DNA of 64,000 bases from Isoptericola dokdonensis DS-3 (GTDB lineage: Bacteria; Actinomycetota; Actinomycetes; Actinomycetales; Cellulomonadaceae): contig NZ_CP014209.1 in the NCBI RefSeq assembly GCF_001636295.1, forward strand, positions 2,976,001-3,040,000, written 5' to 3'. A model generated the notes under the pieces. It was not told where the DNA came from and ran no database searches. It worked only from the letters and a program-made list of their open reading frames with translations. Shown piece after piece: positions 38,142-50,937 of this stretch (position 1 is its first letter; the number at the start of each line of letters is the position of its first letter). The translations under genes and the position numbers were made by a program.

Positions 38142-39260
38142 GTCGTCGCGCTGCTCACGGGATCGTCTGCTGCGGGGCGTGTTGCGCCCGGGGGTTCGAC
38201 GAGGCGCTCGTCACCGGAGCCGTCCTGCTCGGCGGGCAGGGCTCCGGTGCGAGGAACCCGCGCCGCCGGCGCTGCCGGCGGGGACGCGCAGGGTGCGAGA
38301 CGGGCTGGCGCCGGGGCCCTGCTCGCCTCGCCCGCCATCTTCCGTCGTGACGCCCACGGTCGGCGCCCACTCCCGCCAGGCCCGAGGAACGGATCGACCC
38401 GACATCAGGTGCGTGGGATGTTCGAGCGGGGGACCACCGCGCTCCACATCGACCTGGACCACAGGCCGCTCCGGCCAACAGGTCGGACACCGGTACCGAT
38501 CGAAGGCAGAGCTGCCGCGACCAACCCGGGGGCCTGAGGTCGGCGCGGCGGTCGAAGCGCCGTGAGCAGCCGTCAGAGCTACAGCCGCTCGACGACGCGA
38601 GTGCGCGCCCCGTGAGCCAACCCGAGCCCAACGGACGACATCGTCCGGAGGCCGTTCTCCGGCGGACTCCGGGACGAGCCCGCCACAGAGGTGAGCCGTC
38701 CGAGCCGGCCCGCCGGCCGGGCCGGACCGCGGCGTCGACCCGGAGCGGCTGTGGTGCCGCGCGATCCTGGCTCCAAGGTCGGCGGCGGCACCGCGAGGCG
38801 CCCGCGTCCGCTGCTGAAACGCACGGTCGCCAGGGACACCCGTGCCGCGAGGAGCAGGGCAACGCGTACCGGTCCCGCCGTCGAAGTGGCGAGACGGCCG
38901 GCGTCTGCGTACGACGCGAACATGCCTACCGGGGTTCAGGCGCGTCGTCCGTGCCGTCCTGCCGCTCGGCAGCGGTGCCGGCGTGGCCCACGTGGCCTAC
39001 CTGCGGGGAGCGTCCTCTGCGGGGAGTGGTGCAGGCCACGTGGGGGTGCGTTGACGTGGGGCGGGTGGGTGGGTAATGTTCTCGGAGTTCAGCCCGCTCG
39101 GCGAGTCGGACACCGTAGAGACGGCCTTCGTGGCTGGGTACCGGTGGCCGGGCCGGGGGTTGGGAACCATCTTCCTTCTGGTCGGGGTGTTTTGTGCGCT
39201 CTGATCGGGGTGGGGTGTCTGTGTTTTCTGGTGTTTCTTCGTGGCGTTCTTCGGAGCGGG
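38142..39260. other. 1.1 kb without a recognisable gene, upstream of the rRNA operon
   Basis: I see no gene here. Several frames are open (for example 38155-38862 minus), but their translations are Arg/Pro/Ser-rich with no domain, signal or ribosome site, as expected of chance frames at high GC. Towards 39160-39260 the strand becomes G/T-rich, and this merges into the rRNA promoter region. Confidence 0.6.
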
Positions 39261-39266
39261 GCGGAT

Positions 39267-39295
39267 TTGCATGGGAATGGCGGGGGCGCTAAGTT
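39267..39295 (+). promoter_or_regulatory. rRNA operon promoter
   Basis: -35 TTGCAT (39267-39272), 17-base spacer, -10 TAAGTT (39290-39295), about 215 bases before the 16S gene. The best match to a housekeeping promoter in this stretch. Confidence 0.65.
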
Positions 39296-39355
39296 AGAGG
39301 GGTTGCCCCGGATGGGGCCGGAGCGGTGAGTTCCGGTTCTGGATGGTGTGTGTCG

Positions 39356-39380
39356 GTTGTTTGAGAACTCAACAGTGTGC
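39356..39380 (+). promoter_or_regulatory. rRNA leader antitermination/processing element
   Basis: GTTTGAGAACTCAACAGTGTG in the leader has a relative in the 16S-23S spacer (GCTTGAGAACTGCACAGTGG, 41451-41470). Such boxA-like elements are typical of actinobacterial rRNA leaders and spacers. The surrounding leader is unusually A/T-rich for this genome. Confidence 0.55.
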
Positions 39381-39512
39381 TTGATAGTCAATGCCAAATT
39401 TATTGAACCTTCATTGGTTCCTTTGGATCGGACATCTAGGTTTTATGCTAGCTGTCTGGCCAGTATCGATTGGCATCGCGGGCTCTTCGGGGTTCGTGGT
39501 GTTTTTCTCTCT

Positions 39513-44676
<5,164 letters not shown>

Positions 44677-44690
44677 ACTCCTTGCATGCA

Positions 44691-44704
44691 CGCGTCCACT
44701 GTGC
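44691..44704 (+). other. 3' strand of the 23S processing stalk
   Basis: CGCGTCCACTGTGC, complement of 41461-41474, in the 23S-5S spacer. Confidence 0.75.
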
Positions 44705-44783
44705 GGTTCCCGAGAAACGGGCACCACCCACACCACCCCCTCAGACCAAGGGGACCGGTGTGGAACCCGAACAACTCGACAAC

Positions 44784-44900
44784 GTTACGGCGGTCACAGC
44801 GTAGGGGAAACGCCCGGTCCCATCCCGAACCCGGAAGCTCAGCCCTACAGCGCCGATGGTACTGCCCTGGAGACGGGGTGGGAGAGTAGGACGCCGCCGG
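44784..44900 (+). rRNA. rrf: 5S ribosomal RNA
   Basis: About 117 bases, from GTTACGGCGGTCACAGCG to CGCCGCCGGAC. Contains CGGTCCCATCCCGAACCCGG and GGGAGAGTAGGACGCCGC. Ends approximate. Confidence 0.93.
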
Positions 44901-44914
44901 ACACCCTTCACAAA

Positions 44915-44946
44915 CAGGCCCCCCAACCACCAGGTTGGGGGGCCTG
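44915..44946 (+). terminator. rRNA operon terminator
   Basis: Fourteen-base stem CAGGCCCCCCAACC, loop ACCA, complement, then CTTGCTTCC. About 15 bases after 5S. Confidence 0.9.
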
Positions 44947-44960
44947 CTTGCTTCCCCCCC

Positions 44961-45040
44961 ACCCAGCACTGACCCACGCCGCCCAGCACTGACCCACGCC
45001 ACCCAGCGCTGACTCGCGCCGCCCAGCGCTGCCTCGCGCC
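44961..45040. repeat. 20-base-period intergenic repeat, array D (4 units)
   Basis: Units at 44961, 44981, 45001 and 45021, all 20 bases: (A/G)CCCAGC(A/G)CTGACYCRCGCC. Unit three has the exact core GCGCTGACTCGCG. In reverse complement it equals the units of array A (core plus GCTGGGT). It lies between the rRNA terminator and the Rrf2 promoter. Confidence 0.85.
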
Positions 45041-45074
45041 GGGCGGGTGACACCAGGTGGGACGGCCGCCGCTC

Positions 45075-45080
45075 TAGGAT
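45075..45080 (+). promoter_or_regulatory. -10 box TAGGAT upstream of the Rrf2 locus
   Basis: TAGGAT followed by six bases and a GTG at 45087 that opens a small ORF; the same leaderless geometry as other genes here. Confidence 0.5.
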
Positions 45081-45086
45081 GGCGGG

Positions 45087-45170
45087 GTGGCACGGCCGGC
45101 AGCGGAGCGTGACGCGGATCCGCCCCGGGGTCGGGCGGGCGACGAACGAGGGAAGGACGACCTGCGGTGA
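45087..45170 (+). CDS. Candidate leaderless 27-residue upstream ORF, coupled to Rrf2
   Basis: GTG at 45087, six bases after TAGGAT, opens 27 codons (VARPAAERDADPPRGRAGDE and a few more) ending in TGA at 45168-45170, which overlaps the GTG of the Rrf2 gene by two bases (GTGA). The peptide is Arg/Asp-rich, has no Cys and resembles nothing I know. The combined geometry of -10, start and stop is what suggests translation; it could equally be an untranslated leader. Confidence 0.4.
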   Translation: MARPAAERDADPPRGRAGDERGKDDLR

Positions 45171-45625
45171 GGGTCTCGGCGAAGGCCGACTACGCGGTGC
45201 GCGCGACGGTGGAGCTGGCGGGTCACGACGGCTCCGATCCGGTGTCGGCGGAGGCGTTGGCCGCGGCGCAGCACATTCCTCACCGGTTCCTCGAGGCGAT
45301 CCTTCGGGATCTGCGGCGGGACGGGATCGTCGTGAGCCGGCGCGGGTCGCGTGGCGGTTACACGTTGGCGCGGCCTGCGGAGGACGTGACGATCGCGGAC
45401 GTGGTGCGCGCGGTCGACGGCCCGCTGGTCTACGTGCGGGACGAGCGCCCCTCGGACCTGGAGTACACCGGGGCCGCGCTGTCGCTGCTCCACGTGTGGG
45501 TCGCCCTGCGGGCGAACGTGCGGGCGGTCCTCGAACGGGTGACGATCGCCGACGTCGCGGACGGGACGATCCCCGCGGAGATCCGGGTTCTGCTCGACGA
45601 CTCGGACGCGTGGGAGAACCCCTGA
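45167..45625 (+). CDS. Rrf2-family transcriptional regulator
   Basis: 152 residues. Winged helix with VSAKADYAVRATVELA, then IPHRFLEAILRDLRRDGIVVSRRGSRGGYTLARPAEDVTIADVVRAVDG: the standard Rrf2 layout. It contains no cysteine at all, so it cannot bind the Fe-S cluster of IscR/NsrR-type members and is closer in type to CymR, the cysteine-metabolism repressor. An operator of the CymR form lies in the promoter of the next gene, an anion exporter. GTG start at 45167 after GGGAAGG; it overlaps the small upstream ORF. Confidence 0.9.
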   Translation: MRVSAKADYAVRATVELAGHDGSDPVSAEALAAAQHIPHRFLEAILRDLRRDGIVVSRRGSRGGYTLARPAEDVTIADVVRAVDGPLVYVRDERPSDLEYTGAALSLLHVWVALRANVRAVLERVTIADVADGTIPAEIRVLLDDSDAWENP

Positions 45626-45702
45626 GGCGCTGACGCGCGGGGGAGCCACCCCGCGGTACCGGACGCCGCCGCGTCCACCTGACGGACACCTTGCCCTGGC
45701 GC

Positions 45703-45731
45703 TGGACACGGACGAGAAGTGTTCCTACTAT
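45703..45731 (+). promoter_or_regulatory. Promoter of the TauE/SafE gene
   Basis: -35 TGGACA (45703-45708), 17-base spacer, -10 TACTAT (45726-45731). The region is markedly more A/T-rich than its surroundings. Confidence 0.6.
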
Positions 45732-45752
45732 TCCTATACGCCCGATCGGAAT
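45730..45752. promoter_or_regulatory. Rrf2/CymR-type operator
   Basis: ATTCCTAT-N7-ATCGGAAT, an inverted repeat with 7 of 8 positions matched. It overlaps the end of the -10 and the expected transcription start of the exporter gene. ATTCC...GGAAT spacing recalls CymR boxes of Firmicutes. The adjacent Rrf2 protein is the obvious candidate to bind it. Confidence 0.65.
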
Positions 45753-45769
45753 AATCACTTGGAGCAGCG

Positions 45770-46711
45770 ATGAAGACCCTCGTCCTGATCGCCCTCGTCG
45801 GCCTGGGAGCACAGCTCGTCGACGGGAGCCTCGGAATGGCCTACGGGGTGACGTCGACGACGTTGCTCCTCGCCATCGGTACCAACCCGGCGGCCGCCTC
45901 GGCCACCGTGCACCTCGCGGAGATCGGGACCACGCTGGCGTCCGGGGTGTCCCACTGGAGGTTCGGCAACGTCGACTGGAAGGTCGTCCTCCGCATCGGT
46001 GTGCCCGGCGCGATCGGTGCGTTCGTGGGCGCCACGTTCCTCTCGTGGCTGGCCGTCGACCTGGCCAAGCCGCTGATCTCGATCATCCTGCTGGCACTCG
46101 GCCTCTACGTGCTGCTCCGCTTCACGTTCCGCGGCCTGCGCACCGACCGCATCGGCACCCCTCTGCGCAAGCGGTTCCTCACGCCGCTCGGCCTCGTGGC
46201 CGGCTTCGTGGACGCCACCGGTGGCGGCGGCTGGGGCCCCGTGGGCACGCCGGCCATCCTGGCGAGCGGCCGCATGGAGCCGCGCAAGGTGATCGGCTCG
46301 ATCGACACCAGCGAGTTCCTCGTCGCCGTGGCCGCCAGCCTGGGCTTCCTCTTCGGCCTCGGGACGGCGGGCGTCGACGCGCAGTGGGCCATCGCGCTCC
46401 TCCTGGGTGGCCTCGTCGCCGCGCCGATCGCCGCGTACCTCGTGCGCATCGTCCCGCCGCGCGTCCTCGGCTCCGCCGTCGGCGGCCTGATCGTGCTGAC
46501 GAACACGCGCACCCTTCTCACCTCGTTCGACGTGGCGGACGTCTGGGTCACCACCGCGCTCTGGGTGGTCGCCGTCGTCTGGGCCGCCGCGGTGGCCTGG
46601 TCGGTGAACGCCCACCTCACGGCGCGTCGCGAGGCGACCGCGGACGAGGTCCCGGAGGTCACCGGCACCGGACCTACGGCCTCCGCAGGGTCGGGCGCCG
46701 GCCGCGCCTGA
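45770..46711 (+). CDS. TauE/SafE family anion (sulfite/organosulfonate) exporter
   Basis: 313 residues with about eight membrane segments. Family features: two similar halves, with IGTNPAAASATVHLAEIGTTLASGVSHWRFGNVDWK in the first and GFVDATGGGGWGPVGTPAIL in the second. TauE/SafE proteins move sulfite, sulfonates or sulfoacetate. ATG 45770 with GGAG seven bases upstream. The Rrf2 gene precedes it by 144 bases and a CymR-like operator lies in its promoter, so a role in sulfur balance is a reasonable inference. The C-terminal tail of about 30 residues is polar. Confidence 0.88.
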   Translation: MKTLVLIALVGLGAQLVDGSLGMAYGVTSTTLLLAIGTNPAAASATVHLAEIGTTLASGVSHWRFGNVDWKVVLRIGVPGAIGAFVGATFLSWLAVDLAKPLISIILLALGLYVLLRFTFRGLRTDRIGTPLRKRFLTPLGLVAGFVDATGGGGWGPVGTPAILASGRMEPRKVIGSIDTSEFLVAVAASLGFLFGLGTAGVDAQWAIALLLGGLVAAPIAAYLVRIVPPRVLGSAVGGLIVLTNTRTLLTSFDVADVWVTTALWVVAVVWAAAVAWSVNAHLTARREATADEVPEVTGTGPTASAGSGAGRA

Positions 46712-46757
46712 CGGCGTCTGCCAGGGACGACGCCCGGATCACCCGCTCTCGGGTGGC

Positions 46758-46792
46758 GGTTGCGACCCACCGGAGTACGGTGGGCCGCAACC
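46758..46792. promoter_or_regulatory. Inverted repeat upstream of the PAS-ANTAR gene
   Basis: GGTTGCGACCCACCG and CGGTGGGCCGCAACC with one mismatch and loop GAGTA, 47 bases after the exporter stop and about 40 before the next start. Either a terminator without T-run or an operator. Confidence 0.5.
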
Positions 46793-46832
46793 GGCTGCGG
46801 CCACTGGCGGCCGCGGGAACCAGGGGGTGAGC

Positions 46833-47555
46833 ATGTCCGTGCCGCCGTCCCGCAGGACGTCTCGCAACGGCACCGCCGACGTCGCCGACGTGCTGGCGAC
46901 CGGAACGCAGCTCGTCGTCGGGCGCTACCGGATCGACGTCGCTAACGGCCACACCTGGTGGTCGGACGAGACGTTCCGCCTCCACGGCTACGAGCCGGGG
47001 GACATCGAGCCGAGCATCGACCTCGTCCTGGCGCGGACCCACCCCGACGACCGGTCGCGGCTGTCCCGCACGGCCGCCGTCGCCCTGCATGCCGGCCGGC
47101 CCTTCGCCAGCGCGCACCGGATCGTGGACCCGCACGGCAGGTCCCGGTCCGTCGTCGTGACGGGCCAGGGCCGGCACGACGACGCCGGCGTGGTCGTCCA
47201 GGTCGTCGGGTACGTGCTGGACGTCAGTCCGGTGACCCGGGAGGCGTTGGACCGCGAGGCGCAGCGGGCCGTGGGCCGGGCGCTGGTGACCGCGGCGGCC
47301 GTCGAGCAGGCCAAGGGAGCCATCATCGTGACCCGCGGCCTGGCGGAGGCCGACGCGGCGGACCTGCTCGGTGAGGTCGCGGCCCGGGCGGGCGTCCCCG
47401 TCCAGGTGGCGGCGTCCCAGGTGGTCGCGGCGCTGACCCGCGGCACGGGGGACGCGTCGGAGCGGCTGGACCAGGCCCTCGCGGCCGTGCACTCCGTCGA
47501 CCGGCCGCGCGGGCACGAGGCACAGCTGGCCCGGCGACGGCTGCACGACGCCTGA
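46833..47555 (+). CDS. PAS-ANTAR domain protein
   Basis: 240 residues. PAS fold at about 25-135 (VGRYRIDVANGHTWWSDETFRLHGYEPGDIEPSIDLVLARTHPDDR), then an ANTAR domain at about 150-205 (RALVTAAAVEQAKGAIIVTRGLAEADAADLLGEVA). ANTAR domains bind paired RNA hexaloop hairpins and act as antiterminators; the PAS domain presumably senses a small ligand or redox state. No kinase or receiver is attached. ATG 46833 (GGGGGTGA upstream) is chosen; a GTG at 46827 is the alternative. The target RNAs are not evident here. Confidence 0.88.
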   Translation: MSVPPSRRTSRNGTADVADVLATGTQLVVGRYRIDVANGHTWWSDETFRLHGYEPGDIEPSIDLVLARTHPDDRSRLSRTAAVALHAGRPFASAHRIVDPHGRSRSVVVTGQGRHDDAGVVVQVVGYVLDVSPVTREALDREAQRAVGRALVTAAAVEQAKGAIIVTRGLAEADAADLLGEVAARAGVPVQVAASQVVAALTRGTGDASERLDQALAAVHSVDRPRGHEAQLARRRLHDA

Positions 47556-47578
47556 CCCGCCGGACCGGGCGGCGTCGG

Positions 47579-47860
47579 TCAGACCACCGACACCTTCTGC
47601 GCGCGGCGGTCGACGGCCTTCGCGACGCCCTGCCGGGCCAGCCGCCGGGCGAGGACGGCCACGCCGCCGGTCACGGCGGCGAAGACGATCGCCTGGACGA
47701 CGGGGATGTCGTCGGCGTCGAGGTCGATGGGCGCGTCGTTGCCCGTGGCCTTCTCCCACACGATCTTGATCAGCTTCTGGGCGATCCAGCCGGCGGCGAA
47801 CGTCGCCGCGACCGTCCCGACCTTCAGTGCGAGGGACGGTTCGTTGTGGTCGAGATCCAC
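47579..47860 (-). CDS. DUF4235 small membrane protein
   Basis: 93 residues with two membrane segments (VGTVAATFAAGWIAQKLIKIVWEKATG; VVQAIVFAAVTGGVAVLARRLARQG), as in DUF4235 proteins of unknown function found across actinobacteria. GTG at 47860 with GAGGAGAACC upstream; longer in-frame extensions lack a ribosome site. Convergent with PAS-ANTAR, divergent from the thiamine operon. Confidence 0.85.
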   Translation of the reverse strand: MDLDHNEPSLALKVGTVAATFAAGWIAQKLIKIVWEKATGNDAPIDLDADDIPVVQAIVFAAVTGGVAVLARRLARQGVAKAVDRRAQKVSVV

Positions 47861-47932
47861 GGTTCTCCTCAAGATCGGCGTGCGTCCGCGGGCCGGACGG
47901 GCGGACGTGTCCACCGTAGCGTGCGCGAGGGG

Positions 47933-47938
47933 TAGGCT
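47933..47938 (+). promoter_or_regulatory. -10 box TAGGCT of the thiamine operon
   Basis: TAGGCT ends about seven bases before the 5' edge of the TPP aptamer, so transcription should start at the riboswitch. No good -35. Confidence 0.5.
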
Positions 47939-47944
47939 CTCAGG

Positions 47945-48036
47945 GAACGACAGGGGAGCGCCGTGCGGCGCTGAGAGTGCGGACCACCGCAGACCCTCGA
48001 ACCTGATCCGGTTAGCACCGGTGGAGGAAGTCGGGC
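47945..48036 (+). promoter_or_regulatory. TPP riboswitch (THI element)
   Basis: Conserved aptamer parts in order: ACGACAGGGGAGC, GGCGCTGAGAGTGCGG, CCGCAGACCCTCGAACCTGATCCGGTTAGCACCGG, GGAGGAAGTCG. Downstream, CCGCCGGTACCGGCGG (48053-48068) forms a hairpin, and CCCCCTCCC (about 48078-48086) can pair with the ribosome site GAGGAGG before the first gene, so translational control is likely. It responds to thiamine pyrophosphate. Confidence 0.95.
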
Positions 48037-48104
48037 TTCTCGATCCCGTCGACCGCCGGTACCGGCGGGCGACGGACCCCCTCCCGCACGTCTGAGGAGG
48101 ACAC

Positions 48105-49196
48105 ATGACCATCCGGACCCGCCGCGCCGTCGCCACGGCCGCCGTCGTGGGGCTGCTGCCGCTGCTCGCGGCATGCTCGGGGGACGACGCCCCGGGGGAG
48201 GCGACGTCGTCGGGCAGCCCGACGGGCGAGGCGCAACTCGCCGGGACGGTCACGCTGGTCACGCACGACTCGTTCGCCCTGAGTGACGGCCTGCTGGAGT
48301 CGTTCGAGCAGGAGACCGGGCTGACGGTCGAGCACGTCGCCGCCGGTGACGCGGGAACGCTCGTCAACCAGCTCGTCCTCACGGCGGACTCGCCGCTGGG
48401 CGACGTCGTGTTCGGCGTCGACAACACGTTCGCGTCCCGTGCGGTGGAGGCCGGGGTGTTCGAGCCGTACACGCCGGCGGACATCGACCCGTCGGTCACG
48501 GCGCTGGTCGGTGACGGGCTGGAAGGCCTGACGCCGATCGACGAGGGCGACGTCTGCCTGAACGTCGACACCGCCTGGTTCGAGGCGGAGGGCGTGGAGC
48601 CGCCCGCGACGTTCGAGGACCTCCTCGACCCCGCCTACCGGGACCTCACGGTCGTGGCGAACCCGGCGACGTCGTCGCCCGGCTTCGCGATGCTGCTCGC
48701 CACCGTCGCGGAGTTCGGCGAGGACGGCTGGGTGCCGTACTGGGAGGACCTCGCCGCGAACGGCCTCAAGGTCACCGAGGGCTGGTCCGACGCGTACTAC
48801 GTCGACTTCTCCGGCGCCGGGGAGGGCGGGGCACGTCCGATCGTGCTGTCGTACGCGACGTCGCCCGCCTTCACGGTGACGGAGGAGGGCGACGCGACGA
48901 CGACGGCCGCGCTGCTCGACACGTGCTTCCGGCAGGTCGAGTACGCGGGCGTCCTCGCGGGCACGGACAACCCGGACGGCGCGAAGGCGCTCGTCGACTT
49001 CCTCGCCTCGGCCGAGGTGCAGTCGGACGTCCCGGCGAACATGTACATGTACCCGGCCGACGCCACCGTCGAGCTGCCCGCCGAGTGGGAGCAGTTCGCC
49101 CCGCAGTCGGCCGAGCCGCTCGAGATCGCACCGGCCGACGTCGCCGCGCACCGCGACGAGTGGATCCAGCAGTGGACGACCGCCGTCATCGGCTGA
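48105..49196 (+). CDS. thiB: Thiamine ABC transporter substrate-binding lipoprotein
   Basis: 363 residues. Lipobox LLAAC (Cys24), Ser/Gly linker, then a ThiB/TbpA-type binding domain (VTLVTHDSFALSDGLLESFEQETGLTVEHVAAGDAGTLVNQLVLTADSPLGDVVFGVDNTFASRA). It binds thiamine outside the membrane. Ribosome site GAGGAGG seven bases before ATG, with a TPP riboswitch directly upstream, which confirms the ligand class. Confidence 0.95.
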   Translation: MTIRTRRAVATAAVVGLLPLLAACSGDDAPGEATSSGSPTGEAQLAGTVTLVTHDSFALSDGLLESFEQETGLTVEHVAAGDAGTLVNQLVLTADSPLGDVVFGVDNTFASRAVEAGVFEPYTPADIDPSVTALVGDGLEGLTPIDEGDVCLNVDTAWFEAEGVEPPATFEDLLDPAYRDLTVVANPATSSPGFAMLLATVAEFGEDGWVPYWEDLAANGLKVTEGWSDAYYVDFSGAGEGGARPIVLSYATSPAFTVTEEGDATTTAALLDTCFRQVEYAGVLAGTDNPDGAKALVDFLASAEVQSDVPANMYMYPADATVELPAEWEQFAPQSAEPLEIAPADVAAHRDEWIQQWTTAVIG

Positions 49197-49233
49197 CGCC
49201 CTCGGTGCGGACGCACGGCGCCGCCGCCCCCGG

Positions 49234-50937
49234 GTGGGACGGACGCCCCGCCCGGGGACCGGCGCGTGGCTGGGCTGGGGCCTCGCCGCGGGCGTCCCGC
49301 TGCTGTTCCTCGGGGTCTTCTTCGCGTGGCCGGTGCTGACGCTCGTCGGCCAGGGCTTCCTGGTGGACGACGGCGCCGGCGGGCGCGAGGTGGACCTGTC
49401 GGGGTTCGTGGAGGTGCTCTCGCAGGAGAGGACCTGGCGGGTGGTCGGGCAGACGCTCGCCCAGGCGTCGGCGGGCACCGCGCTCAGCGTGCTGCTCGGG
49501 GTGCCCGGCGCGTACGTGCTGTACCGGTGCCGGTTCCCCGGGCGGGCGCTCGCGCGCGGGCTGGTGACGGTCCCGTTCGTGCTGCCGACCGTCGTCGTCG
49601 GCGTGGCGTTCCGCTCCGTGCTCGCCCCGGACGGCCCGCTCGGGTTCCTCGGGCTCGAGGAGAGCTTCGTCGCGATCGTCGCCGCCCTGGTGTTCTTCAA
49701 CTACTCGGTGGTGGTGCGCACCGTGGGCGGGCTGTGGGAGCGCCTCGACCCGCGGGCCGAGGAAGCCGCCCGCGCCCTGGGGGCGACGCCGTGGCGGGCG
49801 TTCCGCACCGTGACGCTGCCGGCGCTCGGACCCGCGATCGCGTCGGCCGCCGCCGTCGTGTTCCTGTTCTGCGCCACCGCGTTCGGGGTGGTGCTGGTGC
49901 TCGGCGGGATGCGCTACGGCACGATCGAGACGGAGATCTGGATCCGCACCACCCAGTTCCTCGACCTGCGCTCGGCGGCGGTGCTCAGCGTCCTGCAGCT
50001 CGTCGTCGTGACGGCGGTCCTGGTCGTCAGCTCGCGGCTGCGGGCGCGCCGCGAGGCGGCGCTGCACCTGACGAGCGACCGCTCGGCGGCGCACCGCTGG
50101 CGCGCCACCGCGGCGGACGTCGTCCCGACCGTCGTGACCGGTGTCGTCGTCGCGGGCCTCCTCGTGCTCCCGCTCGCGGGCCTGGTCGCGCGCTCGTTCC
50201 GGGCGCCCGACGGGTCGTGGGGGATCGACAACTACGTCGCCCTCGGCACCACGGGCGGGCGCAACGCCCTGTCCGTCACCGTGTGGGAGGCGCTCGGCAA
50301 CTCGCTGCGCACCGCCCTGCTCGCCGCGGCGATCGCCGTCCTCGTGGGCGGCCTGGTGGCGCTCGTCGTGTCCCGCCGCCCGCGCTCACCCGGCCTGCGC
50401 CGCGCCGTCGGAGGCCTCGACGCCGTGTTCATGCTGCCGCTGGGGGTGTCCGCCGTGACCGTCGGGTTCGGGTTCCTGCTCACCCTCGACGAGCCGCTCG
50501 GGTTCGACGTCGACCTGCGCACCTCCGGCCTGCTCGTCCCGATCGCCCAGGCCGTCGTCGCGATCCCGCTCGTCGTGCGGACCGTGCTGCCCGTGCTGCG
50601 CGCGATCGACCCGCGCCTGCGCGAGGCCGCCGCCACCCTCGGCGGGTCGCCCGGCCGGGTGCTGCGCACGGTCGACGTGCCGCTCGCGGCCCGGTCGCTG
50701 GGCCTCGCCGTCGGGTTCGCGTTCGCGGTGTCGCTGGGGGAGTTCGGCGCGACGTCGTTCCTCGCCCGCCCCGACACCGCCACCCTGCCCGTCGTGATCT
50801 ACCGGCTCATCGGCCTGCCCGGGGCCGAGAACTACGGGATGGCGCTCGCGGCGTCCGTGGTGCTGGCCGTGCTCACCGCGAGCGTCATGATGGTGGCCGA
50901 GCGTCTCCGCGGGGACGCCGGCGGAGGGGAGTTCTGA
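49234..50937 (+). CDS. thiP: Thiamine ABC transporter permease
   Basis: 567 residues, two fused permease halves with about twelve membrane segments. Two EAA loops: EEAARALGATPWRAFRTVTLP and REAAATLGGSPGRVLRTVDVP. GTG 49234 is the first usable start in frame, 37 bases after thiB; no strong ribosome site. The stop overlaps the ATPase start by one base (TGATG). Confidence 0.92.
   Translation: MGRTPRPGTGAWLGWGLAAGVPLLFLGVFFAWPVLTLVGQGFLVDDGAGGREVDLSGFVEVLSQERTWRVVGQTLAQASAGTALSVLLGVPGAYVLYRCRFPGRALARGLVTVPFVLPTVVVGVAFRSVLAPDGPLGFLGLEESFVAIVAALVFFNYSVVVRTVGGLWERLDPRAEEAARALGATPWRAFRTVTLPALGPAIASAAAVVFLFCATAFGVVLVLGGMRYGTIETEIWIRTTQFLDLRSAAVLSVLQLVVVTAVLVVSSRLRARREAALHLTSDRSAAHRWRATAADVVPTVVTGVVVAGLLVLPLAGLVARSFRAPDGSWGIDNYVALGTTGGRNALSVTVWEALGNSLRTALLAAAIAVLVGGLVALVVSRRPRSPGLRRAVGGLDAVFMLPLGVSAVTVGFGFLLTLDEPLGFDVDLRTSGLLVPIAQAVVAIPLVVRTVLPVLRAIDPRLREAAATLGGSPGRVLRTVDVPLAARSLGLAVGFAFAVSLGEFGATSFLARPDTATLPVVIYRLIGLPGAENYGMALAASVVLAVLTASVMMVAERLRGDAGGGEF

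Noticed and set aside
38155..38862. 235-codon minus-strand ORF in the region before the rRNA operon
   Set aside because: No ribosome site, no domain, Arg/Ser/Pro-rich like random high-GC frames; other frames in the same place are equally open.
44961..45040. CRISPR array
   Set aside because: Units are 20 bases back to back with no variable spacers, and no cas genes are present.
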